64,000 bases of DNA from Streptococcus parasanguinis. GTDB lineage: Bacteria; Bacillota; Bacilli; Lactobacillales; Streptococcaceae. Position numbers and translations under genes: made by a program. The notes beneath the pieces were generated by a model. It made no database searches, was not told the origin of the DNA, and saw nothing but the letters and a program-made list of their open reading frames with translations. The stretch covers positions 258,259 through 322,258 of the forward strand of contig NZ_JALDUR010000001.1 of assembly GCF_023109675.1 (NCBI RefSeq), given 5' to 3'. Shown in pieces: positions 37,643 to 48,439 of this stretch. The stretch's first letter is position 1; the number at the start of each line of letters is the position of its first letter.

Positions 37643-38275
37643 ATGGCGGTACAACTGTTAGAAGACTGGCTCTTAAAGGAGCAGGAGAAAATCATAACAA
37701 CCTATCGGGAACTCAATCAAGCCCCTCTGAAGGAGCCTGGTTTGATCTTTATCGGAGACTCCATCGTAGAGTATTTTCCCATTCATGAACTATTACAAAG
37801 TCCCAAGCACATGGTCAATCGAGGAGTGCGAGGCTATAAGACGGATCTCCTTCGTGAGCATCTAGACGCCCATGTCTTTGGAACGGCGGTGGATCAGATC
37901 TTTCTCTTGATCGGGACCAATGATATCGGAAAAGAAATTCCTCAAAAGGAAACCCTAGACAATGTAGAAGCGGTCTTACAAGCAATTATGCGAGATTTTC
38001 CGCTGACCCACATCAACCTGATCTCGGTTTTACCGGTGAGTCAAGAAGAGCGCTACAAACAAAAGGTCTATGTGCGGACCAATGAAAAAATTCAGTCCCT
38101 CAACCAGGCCTATCGCGAATTGGCTCAGGCCTACCACCAGGTCAGCTATGTCGATGTGTATTCGTCTTTATTGGATGAAAAGGGGCAGTTGGCAGAAGCC
38201 TATACGACAGATGGCCTCCATTTAAGTGTGGCTGGTTACCGAGTTCTAGCCCAAGCTCTGCAGGAGACATTATAG
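37643..38275 (+). CDS. SGNH/GDSL-family esterase
   Basis: 210 residues. SGNH blocks are complete: IGDSIVEYFP (nucleophile Ser, about residue 40), RGVRGYKT (Gly), LIGTNDIGKE (Asn) and DGLHLSVAGY (catalytic Asp-His near the end). No signal peptide, so cytoplasmic. Related proteins are labelled GDSL lipase or PAF-acetylhydrolase-like; substrate unknown. No gap to the HAD gene, so the two are translationally coupled. Confidence 0.9.
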   Translation: MAVQLLEDWLLKEQEKIITTYRELNQAPLKEPGLIFIGDSIVEYFPIHELLQSPKHMVNRGVRGYKTDLLREHLDAHVFGTAVDQIFLLIGTNDIGKEIPQKETLDNVEAVLQAIMRDFPLTHINLISVLPVSQEERYKQKVYVRTNEKIQSLNQAYRELAQAYHQVSYVDVYSSLLDEKGQLAEAYTTDGLHLSVAGYRVLAQALQETL

Positions 38276-38354
38276 AGACAAAATAGGGAGCGAAAAAGCC
38301 CAACTAGACAAATCTTCAAAGAAAAATTTCAGATTGAAGATAAAGTCTTCTTAA

Positions 38355-38490
38355 AAACTTTCCTTAGGTGAGTACGGACGTCAGCGAACTTCTTTGAAGT
38401 TCCATGACTTAGTTTTGGACCTAAGGTTCCAAAACTCCCGAGTGCTAGAAACAATAGTGTTTCTAGCACTTTTCTCACGGCGGAAAGTTT
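38355..38490 (+). repeat. Family A structured repeat, copy 4
   Basis: 136 bp, 80 bp after the SGNH gene stop. Stems as in copy 1, except that the first loop is TTT. Confidence 0.95.
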
Positions 38491-38583
38491 CAGGAAATAT
38501 TTGAATGGTTCTTATAATTGAAATCAATTCTATTTCTTTTTAGATTTCTTTAGATGATTTTTTGTAAAAACAGATTGTCTACC

Positions 38584-38612
38584 TTCCTCTATTTCCAAGA
38601 GGAAATTTTTTT
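38584..38612 (+). terminator. Terminator upstream of the copper operon
   Basis: TTCCTCT pairs AGAGGAA, followed by a long T-run. It insulates copY from upstream transcription. Confidence 0.85.
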
Positions 38613-38622
38613 GTCTTTTTGG

Positions 38623-38651
38623 TTGACAAATGTAAATCTTAGGAGTAGAAT
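38623..38651 (+). promoter_or_regulatory. Copper operon promoter with first cop-box-like site
   Basis: TTGACA, 17-bp spacer, TAGAAT. GACAAATGTA (38625-38634), which overlaps the -35, differs in one base from the CopY operator TACANNTGTA. Confidence 0.85.
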
Positions 38652-38665
38652 AGCATCATAAGATT

Positions 38666-38675
38666 TACAAATGTA
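38666..38675 (+). promoter_or_regulatory. CopY operator (cop box)
   Basis: TACAAATGTA, an exact TACANNTGTA match, just after the predicted transcription start and before the copY ribosome-binding site (GAAAGGAG). Confidence 0.9.
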
Positions 38676-38694
38676 GATTTAGAAAGGAGAAGCC

Positions 38695-39090
38695 ATGCAA
38701 ATTTCCAATGCGGAATGGCGCATCATGAAAATTATCTGGATGGAAGGCAAGCAGACCAGCAGGGATTTGATCGCCGTCTTGTCCGAGCGCTTTGACTGGT
38801 CGAAGTCGACCATCAAGACCCTCTTGACGCGCTTGGTTGAAAAGGGCTGTCTGACCAGAGAAAAATCTGGCAAAGCCTTTGTCTACTCGGCTTTGTTGAA
38901 GCAGGACCAGAGTTTAGACTTGGTGGTTGAGGAGGTGAAAGACAAGGTTTGCTCAAAAAGAATTGTCCAGGTGCTTGAAAACTTGATTCAGGAGAGTGAC
39001 TTTACGCTTGCAGATCTTAATCAGCTGCAGCAGGTCCTGGAAGAAAAGAAAGCAGAGGCTGTCGAAACAGTCCCTTGCAATTGTATGTAA
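38695..39090 (+). CDS. copY: Copper-responsive repressor CopY
   Basis: 131 residues. N-terminal winged helix of the BlaI/MecI/CopY family (NAEWRIMKIIWMEGKQTSRDL, WSKSTIKTLLTRLVEKG). C-terminal PCNCM carries one C-x-C metal motif. Binds cop boxes when zinc-loaded and releases on Cu(I). First gene of copY-cupA-copA, and represses its own operon through the two sites upstream. Only one C-x-C pair is visible, whereas Enterococcus CopY has two. Confidence 0.95.
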   Translation: MQISNAEWRIMKIIWMEGKQTSRDLIAVLSERFDWSKSTIKTLLTRLVEKGCLTREKSGKAFVYSALLKQDQSLDLVVEEVKDKVCSKRIVQVLENLIQESDFTLADLNQLQQVLEEKKAEAVETVPCNCM

Positions 39091-39108
39091 TAGAAAGAAG
39101 GAAATTCC

Positions 39109-39480
39109 ATGTTTGGATTGTTAATTAGTATTGTTTGTTTACTTTTGGTTGCTTTTATTGCTTGGTGGTTCTTTGCAGAGCATGAAAAGGTAAGCGGCCA
39201 CGCTCGTCAGAAATCAGGTTATCAAGAAATTGAAGTCGAAGTCATGGGGGGCTATTCGCCTGAAACCATTGTCCTGAAAAAAAATGTTCCAGCCCGGATC
39301 ATCTTTAATCGCAAGGATCCATCTTCATGTCTGGCTCAAGTGATCTTTCCAGATTTTGGCGTTCATGAAGATTTGCCTTTAGGTGAAAAACATGTCATTG
39401 AAATTACGCCAGAAAAAGCGGGCGAATATGGGTATTCATGTGGAATGAACATGATGCATGGTCAAATGATTGTGGAATAA
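39109..39480 (+). CDS. cupA: Membrane-anchored copper chaperone CupA
   Basis: 123 residues. An N-terminal membrane helix (about 3-22) and a cupredoxin-fold domain. Cys74, Cys111, Met113, Met115 and Met116 are all present (SSCLAQ and SCGMNMMHG), the Cu(I)-binding set known from S. pneumoniae CupA. It hands copper to the CopA ATPase. 18 nt after copY; its stop lies 10 nt before the copA start. Confidence 0.95.
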   Translation: MFGLLISIVCLLLVAFIAWWFFAEHEKVSGHARQKSGYQEIEVEVMGGYSPETIVLKKNVPARIIFNRKDPSSCLAQVIFPDFGVHEDLPLGEKHVIEITPEKAGEYGYSCGMNMMHGQMIVE

Positions 39481-39490
39481 AGGAGTAGGT

Positions 39491-41713
39491 ATGGTAGAAA
39501 AACAAAAAGCAGTTGTGGAAAACGGAGTGCAAAAGATCCGTATTACAGCAGAAAAGGGCTATAGTCCCAAAGAATTTCAACTTCAAAAAGGGATCCCTGC
39601 TGAAATCACCTTCCATCGGGTCAATCCTTCCGGCTGTTACAAGGAAATTTTGTTTGAAGATCAGGGGATTTTAGAGCCTTTGGAAGTCGGTGTGGATAAG
39701 GTGATATCCTTTACCCCGACAGAAACAGGGGACTTCGAGTTTTCATGTGGAATGAAGATGCAAAAGGGTTCCTACACGGTTGTGGAAAAACGCCGTCGTG
39801 TCTTAGGTTTACTGGGTCGCTTTTGGATTACTAGTATCTTTACTCTTCCTTTATTGATCTTGATGATCGGGATGATGGCAGGATTTGTATCCCATTCAGT
39901 CAGTCACTGGGGGACTTTTCTAGCGACAACACCGATCATGTTGGTAGCAGGAGTTCCTTTTATCAAGAGTGCCTGGGCCTCATTTAAGAAGCACCATTCC
40001 AATATGGATACCTTGGTAGCTCTTGGAACCCTGGTAGCCTATGTCTATAGTGTATTTGCCCTTTTTACTGGTCAGCCAGTATACTTTGAGGCTGCGGGTT
40101 TTATCATCTTCTTTATCCTCTTAGGACAAGTCTTTGAGGAACGGATGCGTAACAATGCCTCCGAGGCTGTGGAAAAGTTGTTGGATTTGCAGGCAAAAAC
40201 GGCTCAAGTTCTCCGTGATGGGAACTATGTCGAGGTGGCGGCAGAAGATATCCAAATTGATGACTTGATTCGGGTCCGTCCTGGGGAAAAGATTGCGGTT
40301 GATGGGACGATTGTAGAAGGAAGTACGACCATTGATGAGTCGATGGTGACAGGTGAAAGCTTGCCTGTGGAAAAATCAGTTGGTGATGCAGTTATCGGCT
40401 CCACTATCAACAGCAATGGGACCATTCTCTTTAAGGCTGAAAAAGTCGGTAGTGAGACCCTCTTATCTCAAATTGTGGACTTTGTCAAAATGGCCCAATC
40501 CAGTCGTGCTCCTATTCAAGATTTGACGGATAAGATTTCAGGTATCTTTGTTCCAGTGGTGACGATTTTGGCCATTGCGACTTTCTGGGTTTGGTCCGTG
40601 CTTCTGGGCGCGTCGCTCCAAGAGGCCATGCTCTATGCAGTCTCTGTCCTCATTATTGCCTGTCCGTGTGCCCTTGGTTTGGCGACGCCAACAGCCCTTA
40701 TGGTCGGAACTGGTCGTAGTGCCAAGATGGGGGTTCTGATTAAAAATGGAACAGTTCTTCAAGAAGTGCAAAAGATTCAAACCGTTGTGTTTGATAAGAC
40801 AGGGACCATTACCATTGGCCAACCACTTGTAACCGATGTTGTAGGAGATGAAGCGCGTGTCTTGACACTGGCTGCTAGTCTTGAAACTTTTTCAGAACAT
40901 CCCCTAGCGCAAGCGGTTTTATCACGAGCAGAAGAAAAAGGTTTGGTGTTATCCCCTGTGGAAAACTTCCAAGCGATTGAAGGAAAAGGGGTCCAAGGTC
41001 AGATCGACCAGCAGTTGGTGACCTTGGGAAATGGCAAACTTCATGACGGGACAGCGATGGATCCGGAGCTTGAAAAACGGATGGTAGACTTGCAAGAGCA
41101 GGCCAAAACAGTGATCAGTTTGTCTGTGGATGGGCAAGTGATTGGCTTGATTGCCATTCAAGATGCTCCGAAGGCTAGCTCAAAAGAAGCGATCAAAAAG
41201 CTCAAAGAACGGGGCTTGAAAACGGTCATGTTAACAGGGGATAATGAACGGGTGGCCCAAGCTATTGCTAAGCAAGTGGGAATTGACACCGTCATTGCTG
41301 ATGTCCTTCCTCAAGAAAAAGCTAGCGCCATCCAAAAACTGCAAGAAAGTAGTAAGGTAGCCTTTGTTGGAGATGGGATCAATGATGCTCCAGCTCTCTC
41401 GATCGCGGATGTGGGGATCGCTATGGGATCTGGAACGGATATTGCGATCGAGTCCGGTGGCATCGTGCTCACGCAAAATGATTTGCTTGGCGTTGTGCGC
41501 GCCTTTGACATGAGTCAAAAGACCTTCCGTCGGATTTTACTCAATCTCTTCTGGGCCTCTATCTACAATATCCTTGGGATTCCAATTGCAGCTGGAGTCT
41601 TTGTAGGACTGGGATTGACCCTCAATCCAGAACTAGCAGGTCTTGCCATGGCCCTTAGTTCTTTGTCTGTTTTAACTAGCTCTCTGCTCCTCAATGTCGC
41701 AAAGATTGATTAA
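39491..41713 (+). CDS. copA: Copper-exporting P1B-type ATPase
   Basis: 740 residues. Instead of the usual CxxC heavy-metal domain, the N-terminus is a cupredoxin-like domain homologous to CupA (Cys49, Cys86, Met88, Met90). Membrane helices follow, with the CPC copper motif ([17 protein letters not shown]) near residue 390, phosphorylation site DKTGT near 435, TGES and [10 protein letters not shown]. Exports Cu(I). The start at 39491 has AAAGGAG 6 nt upstream. Last gene of the operon. Confidence 0.97.
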   Translation: MVEKQKAVVENGVQKIRITAEKGYSPKEFQLQKGIPAEITFHRVNPSGCYKEILFEDQGILEPLEVGVDKVISFTPTETGDFEFSCGMKMQKGSYTVVEKRRRVLGLLGRFWITSIFTLPLLILMIGMMAGFVSHSVSHWGTFLATTPIMLVAGVPFIKSAWASFKKHHSNMDTLVALGTLVAYVYSVFALFTGQPVYFEAAGFIIFFILLGQVFEERMRNNASEAVEKLLDLQAKTAQVLRDGNYVEVAAEDIQIDDLIRVRPGEKIAVDGTIVEGSTTIDESMVTGESLPVEKSVGDAVIGSTINSNGTILFKAEKVGSETLLSQIVDFVKMAQSSRAPIQDLTDKISGIFVPVVTILAIATFWVWSVLLGASLQEAMLYAVSVLIIACPCALGLATPTALMVGTGRSAKMGVLIKNGTVLQEVQKIQTVVFDKTGTITIGQPLVTDVVGDEARVLTLAASLETFSEHPLAQAVLSRAEEKGLVLSPVENFQAIEGKGVQGQIDQQLVTLGNGKLHDGTAMDPELEKRMVDLQEQAKTVISLSVDGQVIGLIAIQDAPKASSKEAIKKLKERGLKTVMLTGDNERVAQAIAKQVGIDTVIADVLPQEKASAIQKLQESSKVAFVGDGINDAPALSIADVGIAMGSGTDIAIESGGIVLTQNDLLGVVRAFDMSQKTFRRILLNLFWASIYNILGIPIAAGVFVGLGLTLNPELAGLAMALSSLSVLTSSLLLNVAKID

Positions 41714-41724
41714 TGAAAATAAGA

Positions 41725-41754
41725 AGTGGTACAGAATTCTGTATCACTCTTTTT
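41725..41754 (+). terminator. Terminator of the copper operon
   Basis: AGTGgTACAG pairs CTGTAtCACT, followed by CTTTTT. Confidence 0.85.
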
Positions 41755-42064
41755 CTCTTTTTCCTAGAACGACAAGGAAAAGGGATAAGTATAAAACTAT
41801 AGTAAAATACCCTATTGTAGGATAGTTTGTAAAAATTTCTCAAAATCAGCATCTGTTATGTAATAGGGATTGAGCATCTCTGAGCAGATTCTTATACATG
41901 TGACTCTCTTTGTGATAAATTAATACTGTAATCGTTTTGTAAATCGTTTTCATGAGAAATGTCAGAAAAAACTCATTTTCAAAACGAAACCTGATCGCAA
42001 AGATGAAGTAGAAGCGCTATGCTACATTTTTAAAGGATCAAAATAGATTTAAAGGAGAGTTAGA
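41755..42064. other. 310-bp region upstream of spxB
   Basis: No gene. It contains an inverted repeat (AAACTAT/ATAGTTT, about 41797-41830), a cre-like sequence (41938-41952) and the spxB ribosome-binding site AAAGGAG. A promoter could not be chosen with confidence; TTGAGC-N17-TATACA near 41872-41900 is one candidate. Confidence 0.5.
41938..41952 (-). promoter_or_regulatory. Possible cre site upstream of spxB
   Basis: Minus strand TGAAAACGATTTACA resembles TGWAANCGNTNWCA with an extra base in the second half. CcpA control of spxB is established in oral streptococci; this exact site is inference. Confidence 0.4.
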
Positions 42065-43840
42065 ATGACTCAAGGGAAAATTACTGCATCTGCAGCAATG
42101 CTCAACGTATTGAAAACATGGGGCGTAGACACGATCTACGGTATCCCATCAGGAACACTTAGCTCACTCATGGACGCTTTGGCTGAAGACAAAGATATCC
42201 GTTTCTTGCAAGTTCGTCACGAAGAAACTGGTGCTCTTGCAGCGGTTATGCAAGCTAAATTTGGTGGCTCTATCGGGGTTGCAGTTGGTTCAGGTGGACC
42301 TGGTGCGACTCACTTGATCAATGGTGTTTACGATGCAGCTATGGATAACACTCCATTCCTTGCTATCCTTGGATCACGTCCAGTTAACGAATTGAACTTG
42401 GATGCCTTCCAAGAATTGAACCAAAACCCAATGTACAACGGTATCGCTGTTTACAACAAACGTGTAGCTTACGCAGAACAATTACCAAAAGTAATCGACG
42501 AAGCTTGCCGTGCTGCCGTTTCTAAAAAAGGTCCAGCCGTTGTTGAAATTCCAGTAAACTTTGGTTTCCAAGAAATCGGCGAAAACTCTTACTACGGATC
42601 AGGTTCTTATGAACGTCACTTTATCGCTCCTGCCTTGAACGAAGTGGAAATCGATAAAGCTGTTGAAATCTTGAACAATGCTGAACGCCCAGTGATCTAC
42701 GCTGGTTTCGGTGGAGTTGGTGCGGGTGATGTGATCACTGAATTGTCTCGTAAAATTAAAGCACCAATCATTACAACTGGTAAAAACTTCGAGGCCTTCG
42801 AATGGAACTACGAAGGTTTGACAGGTTCTGCTTACCGTGTTGGTTGGAAACCAGCCAACGAAGTGGTCTTTGAAGCAGACACTGTTCTTTTCCTTGGTTC
42901 AAACTTCCCATTTGCTGAAGTTTACGAAGCCTTCAAGAACACTGAAAAATTCATCCAAGTCGATATCGACCCTTACAAACTTGGTAAACGTCATGCCCTA
43001 GACGCTTCAATTCTTGGTGATGCAGGTCAAGCAGCGAAAGCAATCCTTGATAAAGTGAATCCAGTTGAATCTACTCCATGGTGGTGTGCAAACGTGAAGA
43101 ACAACCAAAACTGGCGTGATTACATGAACAAACTCGAAGGTAAAACTGAGGGTGAATTGCAATTGTATCAAGTTTACAATGCTATTAACAAATACGCTGA
43201 TCAAGATGCTATCTACTCAATCGACGTCGGTGACACTACTCAAACATCTACTCGTCACCTTCACATGACACCTAAGAACATGTGGCGTACATCTCCACTC
43301 TTTGCGACAATGGGGATCGCCCTTCCTGGTGGTATTGCTGCTAAGAAAGACAATCCAGATCGCCAAGTATGGAACATCATGGGTGACGGTGCATTCAACA
43401 TGTGCTACCCAGACGTTATCACAAACGTTCAATACGATCTTCCAGTTATCAACGTTGTCTTCTCAAATGGTAAATATGCCTTCATCAAGGACAAATACGA
43501 AGACACAAACAAACACTTGTTTGGTTGTGACTTCCCTAATGCTGACTATGCGAAAATCGCTGAAGCTCAAGGTGCTGTAGGATTCACTGTAAACCGTATC
43601 GAAGACATCGACGCAGTCGTTGCTGAAGCTGTTAAATTGAACAAAGAAGGTAAGACAGTTGTCATCGATGCTCGCATCACGCAACACCGTCCACTTCCAG
43701 TAGAAGTTCTTGAGTTGGATCCAAAACAACACTCAGAAGAAGCCATCAAAGCCTTCAAGGAAAAATACGAAGCAGAAGAACTCGTACCATTCCGTCTCTT
43801 CTTGGAAGAAGAAGGGTTGCAATCACGCGCAATCAAATAA
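42065..43840 (+). CDS. spxB: Pyruvate oxidase, H2O2-forming
   Basis: Converts pyruvate, phosphate and O2 to acetyl phosphate, CO2 and H2O2. 591 residues, three-domain ThDP enzyme. The N-terminal PYR domain has the catalytic Glu region ([14 protein letters not shown], about residue 58). The central FAD domain follows. The ThDP motif [19 protein letters not shown] is near residue 443. AAAGGAG precedes the ATG, and codon bias is strong, implying high expression. Acts as the aerobic alternative to pflB. Confidence 0.97.
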   Translation: MTQGKITASAAMLNVLKTWGVDTIYGIPSGTLSSLMDALAEDKDIRFLQVRHEETGALAAVMQAKFGGSIGVAVGSGGPGATHLINGVYDAAMDNTPFLAILGSRPVNELNLDAFQELNQNPMYNGIAVYNKRVAYAEQLPKVIDEACRAAVSKKGPAVVEIPVNFGFQEIGENSYYGSGSYERHFIAPALNEVEIDKAVEILNNAERPVIYAGFGGVGAGDVITELSRKIKAPIITTGKNFEAFEWNYEGLTGSAYRVGWKPANEVVFEADTVLFLGSNFPFAEVYEAFKNTEKFIQVDIDPYKLGKRHALDASILGDAGQAAKAILDKVNPVESTPWWCANVKNNQNWRDYMNKLEGKTEGELQLYQVYNAINKYADQDAIYSIDVGDTTQTSTRHLHMTPKNMWRTSPLFATMGIALPGGIAAKKDNPDRQVWNIMGDGAFNMCYPDVITNVQYDLPVINVVFSNGKYAFIKDKYEDTNKHLFGCDFPNADYAKIAEAQGAVGFTVNRIEDIDAVVAEAVKLNKEGKTVVIDARITQHRPLPVEVLELDPKQHSEEAIKAFKEKYEAEELVPFRLFLEEEGLQSRAIK

Positions 43841-43843
43841 TCC

Positions 43844-43946
43844 TGCTCGTCGAAAATCAAATGTAAACTGCGTTATCTTCACCTTGCCGTACTCCAGTAC
43901 TGTCTGCGGTTCGATGCCTTGTTTATTCTTTGATTTTCTTAGAGCA
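43844..43946 (+). repeat. RUP-like 103-bp intergenic element
   Basis: Bounded by inverted ends: TGCTC and GAAAATCAAA at the left, TTTGATTTTC and GAGCA at the right. The body (CACCTTGCCGTACTCCAGTA) resembles short repeats scattered in pneumococcal and mitis-group genomes, of RUP size. It begins 3 bp after the spxB stop. The family name is from memory. Confidence 0.65.
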
Positions 43947-43952
43947 GAACTT

Positions 43953-43980
43953 AAAAAGATCGGAGCAATCCGGTCTTTTT
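43953..43980 (+). terminator. Terminator after spxB
   Basis: AAAAAGATCGG pairs CCGGTCTTTTT around AGCAAT. Nearly identical to the terminator at 44407-44435. Confidence 0.85.
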
Positions 43981-43994
43981 GTGGAGGATAAGAA

Positions 43995-44342
43995 ATGAAT
44001 TTAAATCAATTAGATATTATCGTTTCAGATGTTACCCAAGTTTGTGCTAGCTTGGAGCGTATTTTGGATAAAAAAGCCGATTATGTTGACGACAGTTTTG
44101 CTCAGTTCACGATTGGCAGTCACTGTCTCATGTTGTCTCAAAATCATTTGGTTCCTTTGGAAAACTTTCAGTCAGGAATCATTCTTCATATCGAGGTTGA
44201 GGATGTAGACCAGAACTACCAACGGTTGAAAGAACTTGGTATCCAGGTTTTAAACGGTCCAGTTGTAACCGATTGGGAAACCGAAAGCCTGCTAGTTAAA
44301 GGCCCAGCTGGTTTAGTGATTGATTTTTATCGTATGAAATAG
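43995..44342 (+). CDS. VOC-superfamily (glyoxalase-like) protein
   Basis: 115 residues with two beta-alpha-beta-beta-beta units (LNQLDIIVSDVTQVC ... HIEVEDVDQNYQRLKELG ... VKGPAGLVIDFYRM), the vicinal oxygen chelate fold. It may act as a small dioxygenase, lyase or resistance-type binding protein; metal ligands are incomplete, so catalysis is unclear. TGGAGGA precedes the ATG. It lies between two near-identical terminators, so it needs read-through or its own promoter. Confidence 0.8.
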   Translation: MNLNQLDIIVSDVTQVCASLERILDKKADYVDDSFAQFTIGSHCLMLSQNHLVPLENFQSGIILHIEVEDVDQNYQRLKELGIQVLNGPVVTDWETESLLVKGPAGLVIDFYRMK

Positions 44343-44406
44343 GACGCGTGATCATTTAACGTCAACCTTAGCTATTCTTAAAACAGAATTTGAGAAAATG
44401 AACTAT

Positions 44407-44435
44407 TTAAAAGATCGGAGTCATCCGGTCTTTTT
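44407..44435 (+). terminator. Terminator after the VOC gene
   Basis: AAAAGATCGG pairs CCGGTCTTTTT around AGTCAT. Confidence 0.85.
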
Positions 44436-44541
44436 ATGTTCCCAAGTGTAGGAGTTACCTTAAAATAGTATCAGTTTTTCATAGGATCTTGTAGGATTTT
44501 TTGGAAAGAGAAGGTTATAATAGAACTATCAAATCAAGTAA

Positions 44542-45990
<1,449 letters not shown>

Positions 45991-46029
45991 AAGTTTTCGG
46001 TACTTGCTGGCCGCCTCTCTCCTATAAAC

Positions 46030-46076
46030 GAAAAAGCTTAGAATCCCAACCACAAGCTGGGGTCCTAAGCTTTTTG
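46030..46076. terminator. Bidirectional terminator between the GH1 gene and 46105-46638
   Basis: GAAAAAGCTTAG pairs CTAAGCTTTTTG, with an inner GGTT/AACC-type pairing. Confidence 0.85.
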
Positions 46077-46104
46077 TATGTTGTTTAGCCAAGTCCTTAC
46101 GAAT

Positions 46105-46638
46105 TTACTGGTCGTAATCTAAGACATTGTTCTCGATGACAAACTTAGATTCAGCGGAAATGTTGGCTGCTCCTAGTTGCAACTGTGAACTTCCGTCTGG
46201 CTTCATGATGTGCCACTGACCGTCCTTGTGGGCAAAGATGGCCTCAAATGTGACGTTATTGCTCTTGTCTCGAATGGGTAGAACAAATGCTTGATCTGTA
46301 TTCTCTAAAAGGATTTCTTCCTTTTTTCCAAAGTTATAGATATAAAATTGCCCAGCTCTTTGCCCCAAACCATGGACTTCATCGACTTTTTGCCAGTTCT
46401 CAAATTTTGTCCGAACAAGGGATTCATTATAAATCTTGTTGAAGGTTTCGTTGCGTTTCTTCGTTTCTTCCTCGTCTAGTGTTTTCTGAAACTCTGCAAC
46501 CTTTTTAGTCGTTTGAATGGTTTGTCTGTTTTGCTCCCTGATTTGCTGGCGGTGGATGACTCGCATCATTCTTGCAGCAACGCCCAGGATGACAAGGATG
46601 GATACAAGACTGATTTTAGTTTTAGCATTATTTTTCAT
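46105..46638 (-). CDS. Membrane-anchored extracellular protein, unknown function
   Basis: 177 residues. An N-terminal signal-anchor (about 8-24, KISLVSILVILGVAARM), a charged coiled-coil-like segment (about 25-70, RQQIREQNRQTIQTTKK ... EEETKKRNETF) and a beta-rich C-terminal domain (GQFYIYNFGKKEEILLE ... FEAIFAHKDGQWHIMKPDG). No sorting motif or lipobox. GGGAGA precedes the ATG, and a consensus promoter lies upstream. No family recognised. Confidence 0.75.
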   Translation of the reverse strand: MKNNAKTKISLVSILVILGVAARMMRVIHRQQIREQNRQTIQTTKKVAEFQKTLDEEETKKRNETFNKIYNESLVRTKFENWQKVDEVHGLGQRAGQFYIYNFGKKEEILLENTDQAFVLPIRDKSNNVTFEAIFAHKDGQWHIMKPDGSSQLQLGAANISAESKFVIENNVLDYDQ

Positions 46639-46669
46639 AGATGAGTCTCCCTATTGTGTCATTGGTCCT

Positions 46670-46699
46670 ATTATACCCTTTGAAAGAAAGGATCGTCAA
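46670..46699 (-). promoter_or_regulatory. Promoter of the 46105-46638 gene
   Basis: Minus strand TTGACG, 18-bp spacer, TATAAT. Confidence 0.8.
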
Positions 46700-46765
46700 G
46701 TTCATCTTGTGATGATCTAACATGCAGATCTACCTGGGGACTATAGGCTTTTAGTCAGATTTTCA

Positions 46766-46794
46766 TTGACGAAGGAGCTTTTATTTGATAGGCT
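46766..46794 (+). promoter_or_regulatory. Promoter of the two-component system
   Basis: TTGACG, 17-bp spacer, TAGGCT. The -10 is weak, so activation may be needed. Confidence 0.65.
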
Positions 46795-46842
46795 AGAGAA
46801 ATAGAAATGATTTGGAGTTCAATGGAAAAAGGAGCGAGGCAA

Positions 46843-47532
46843 GTGGCACGGATTTTATTAATCGAGGATAATAATGATATCCAAGAAATTTTGTATAGTT
46901 TGTTAAGCGAAGACCATGAGGTGCTTCAGGCTTTTTCAGGTACAGAAGGGCTGCGGCTCTTCCAGCAAGAAGCTGTTGATTTGGTTCTTCTCGATATCAT
47001 GCTTCCAGGGAAAAATGGAGATCAGGTTCTGGAGGAGATCCGTTTGCAGAGTCAGACACCGGTTATCATGATGACGGCTCTTGGAGACAAACACCTCATT
47101 AGCCAGTATCTCCTTGCAGGGGCCAATGATTATATTGTCAAACCCTTTAATCTGGACGAAGTGGCCGCTCGGGTGACGGTGCAGTTGAGAAATCACGTCT
47201 CTCCGGCACAGGAAGCTCAAGCGTCGCAAAAGCTTTCCTTTAAGAATTTGGTCTTAAATCCAGAAACCTTTGAATTGGAGTCCGGAGAACAGACGCTTCG
47301 CTTGGGCAAAAAAGAATTTCAAATTTTTGAGACCTTGCTGGCGCATCCAAGGAAGATTTTCACCAAGGAAGAATTGTATGAGGCGGTCTGGGAAGAAGTC
47401 TATCTGCCTGGTGACAATACCCTCAATGCCCAACTGAGCAATCTCCGAAAGAAAATTGCCCAGCTTGATCCAGATGAGGACTATATTGAAACGGTCTGGG
47501 GCTTGGGTGTTCGCTTGAAAGGAGACAAGTAA
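46843..47532 (+). CDS. OmpR-family response regulator
   Basis: 229 residues from a GTG start at 46843, with AAGGAG 10 nt and GAGG 3 nt upstream; an in-frame ATG 12 codons earlier (46807) has no ribosome-binding site, and its extra residues do not fit the receiver fold, which begins VARILLIEDNNDI. Phospho-acceptor Asp in LVLLDIMLPG near residue 50, Lys in YIVKPF. C-terminal winged helix (LRLGKKEFQIFETLL ... DNTLNAQLSNLRKKI). Pairs with the kinase that overlaps its stop. Confidence 0.92.
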   Translation: MARILLIEDNNDIQEILYSLLSEDHEVLQAFSGTEGLRLFQQEAVDLVLLDIMLPGKNGDQVLEEIRLQSQTPVIMMTALGDKHLISQYLLAGANDYIVKPFNLDEVAARVTVQLRNHVSPAQEAQASQKLSFKNLVLNPETFELESGEQTLRLGKKEFQIFETLLAHPRKIFTKEELYEAVWEEVYLPGDNTLNAQLSNLRKKIAQLDPDEDYIETVWGLGVRLKGDK

Positions 47533-48419
47533 TGTGGGTTTTAGTTCTAATTCTTGTCGTCCTTGTCCTTCTCTTGGGCTTGGGTTATGCTCGCTTGCTT
47601 TCTGCCTTAAGGGATTTGCAGGAGCAGATTCAACAGAAGCTTCAAAGCGGGAGTGGGGTACGGCTGACCTCTCAGGTCTCAAAAAAAGAATTGGTCGCCT
47701 TGACCAAGCAGGTCAGTGATCTCTTTGACCAGATCGAGCGGACCAATCGGATTGCCTTTCAAGAGAAAAAGACCTTGGATATGGCCATCAGTAATATTGC
47801 TCACGATATCCGGACGCCTTTGACCATTGCATCAGGCTATACCCAACAAATCATCAAAGGAGGGACGCAGGAAGAGGAAAAGCTGAAGAAAATTGCTTCC
47901 AATCTTCAAGTCGTCTCAAAACGCCTGGAATCTCTCTTGGAATACAGACGCTTGATGGAGGGAGCTATTCAGCCTCGGATTTCAGATGTCGATCTCAGCC
48001 AAGTCTTAACCCAGCAGTTGTTCCAGTATTATGATAGCTTGTCTGAGGCGGGGATTGCCCTAGAGGTAGAGCTAGAAGAGCATCTTCATTATGCTACGGA
48101 TCCAGAGCTCTGGGAGCGCCTCATGCAAAATATGCTCAGCAATGTCCTCAAACATGGAAAGGAGCAGGCGCGTTTGACCTTGATGTCGGATGCAGACACG
48201 ATTCGGGTCGAGCTGCGCAATATTGTGCAACAACCGATTCAGCATTTAGACCAATTGGCTAGTCGCTTCTACTCAGAAAATCTATCGGATACAGAAGAGT
48301 CATCTGGCTTGGGTCTCTATATCATTCAAAATTTTGTAGAGATCTTAGGCGGGGACTTACAACTGGCAACGGCGGCAGACTGGTTTATTTTGACCATTAC
48401 ACTAAGAAAAAAGGCTTGA
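47532..48419 (+). CDS. Sensor histidine kinase with one membrane helix
   Basis: 295 residues. A single N-terminal helix (about 2-20), a short linker without an extracellular domain, then the phospho-acceptor His in SNIAHDIRTPLTIA near residue 90. The ATPase domain has ELWERLMQNMLSNVLKHG and SSGLGLYI. Such intramembrane-type kinases often sense through a partner transporter. Its ATG overlaps the regulator stop (TAATG). Convergent with an ABC transporter pair that may be the partner. Confidence 0.92.
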   Translation: MWVLVLILVVLVLLLGLGYARLLSALRDLQEQIQQKLQSGSGVRLTSQVSKKELVALTKQVSDLFDQIERTNRIAFQEKKTLDMAISNIAHDIRTPLTIASGYTQQIIKGGTQEEEKLKKIASNLQVVSKRLESLLEYRRLMEGAIQPRISDVDLSQVLTQQLFQYYDSLSEAGIALEVELEEHLHYATDPELWERLMQNMLSNVLKHGKEQARLTLMSDADTIRVELRNIVQQPIQHLDQLASRFYSENLSDTEESSGLGLYIIQNFVEILGGDLQLATAADWFILTITLRKKA

Positions 48420-48438
48420 GCATTGCTCAAGCCTTTTT
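48407..48438. terminator. Bidirectional terminator between the kinase and ABC permease
   Basis: AAAAAAGGCTTGAG pairs CTCAAGCCTTTTT. Confidence 0.9.
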
Positions 48439-48439
48439 G

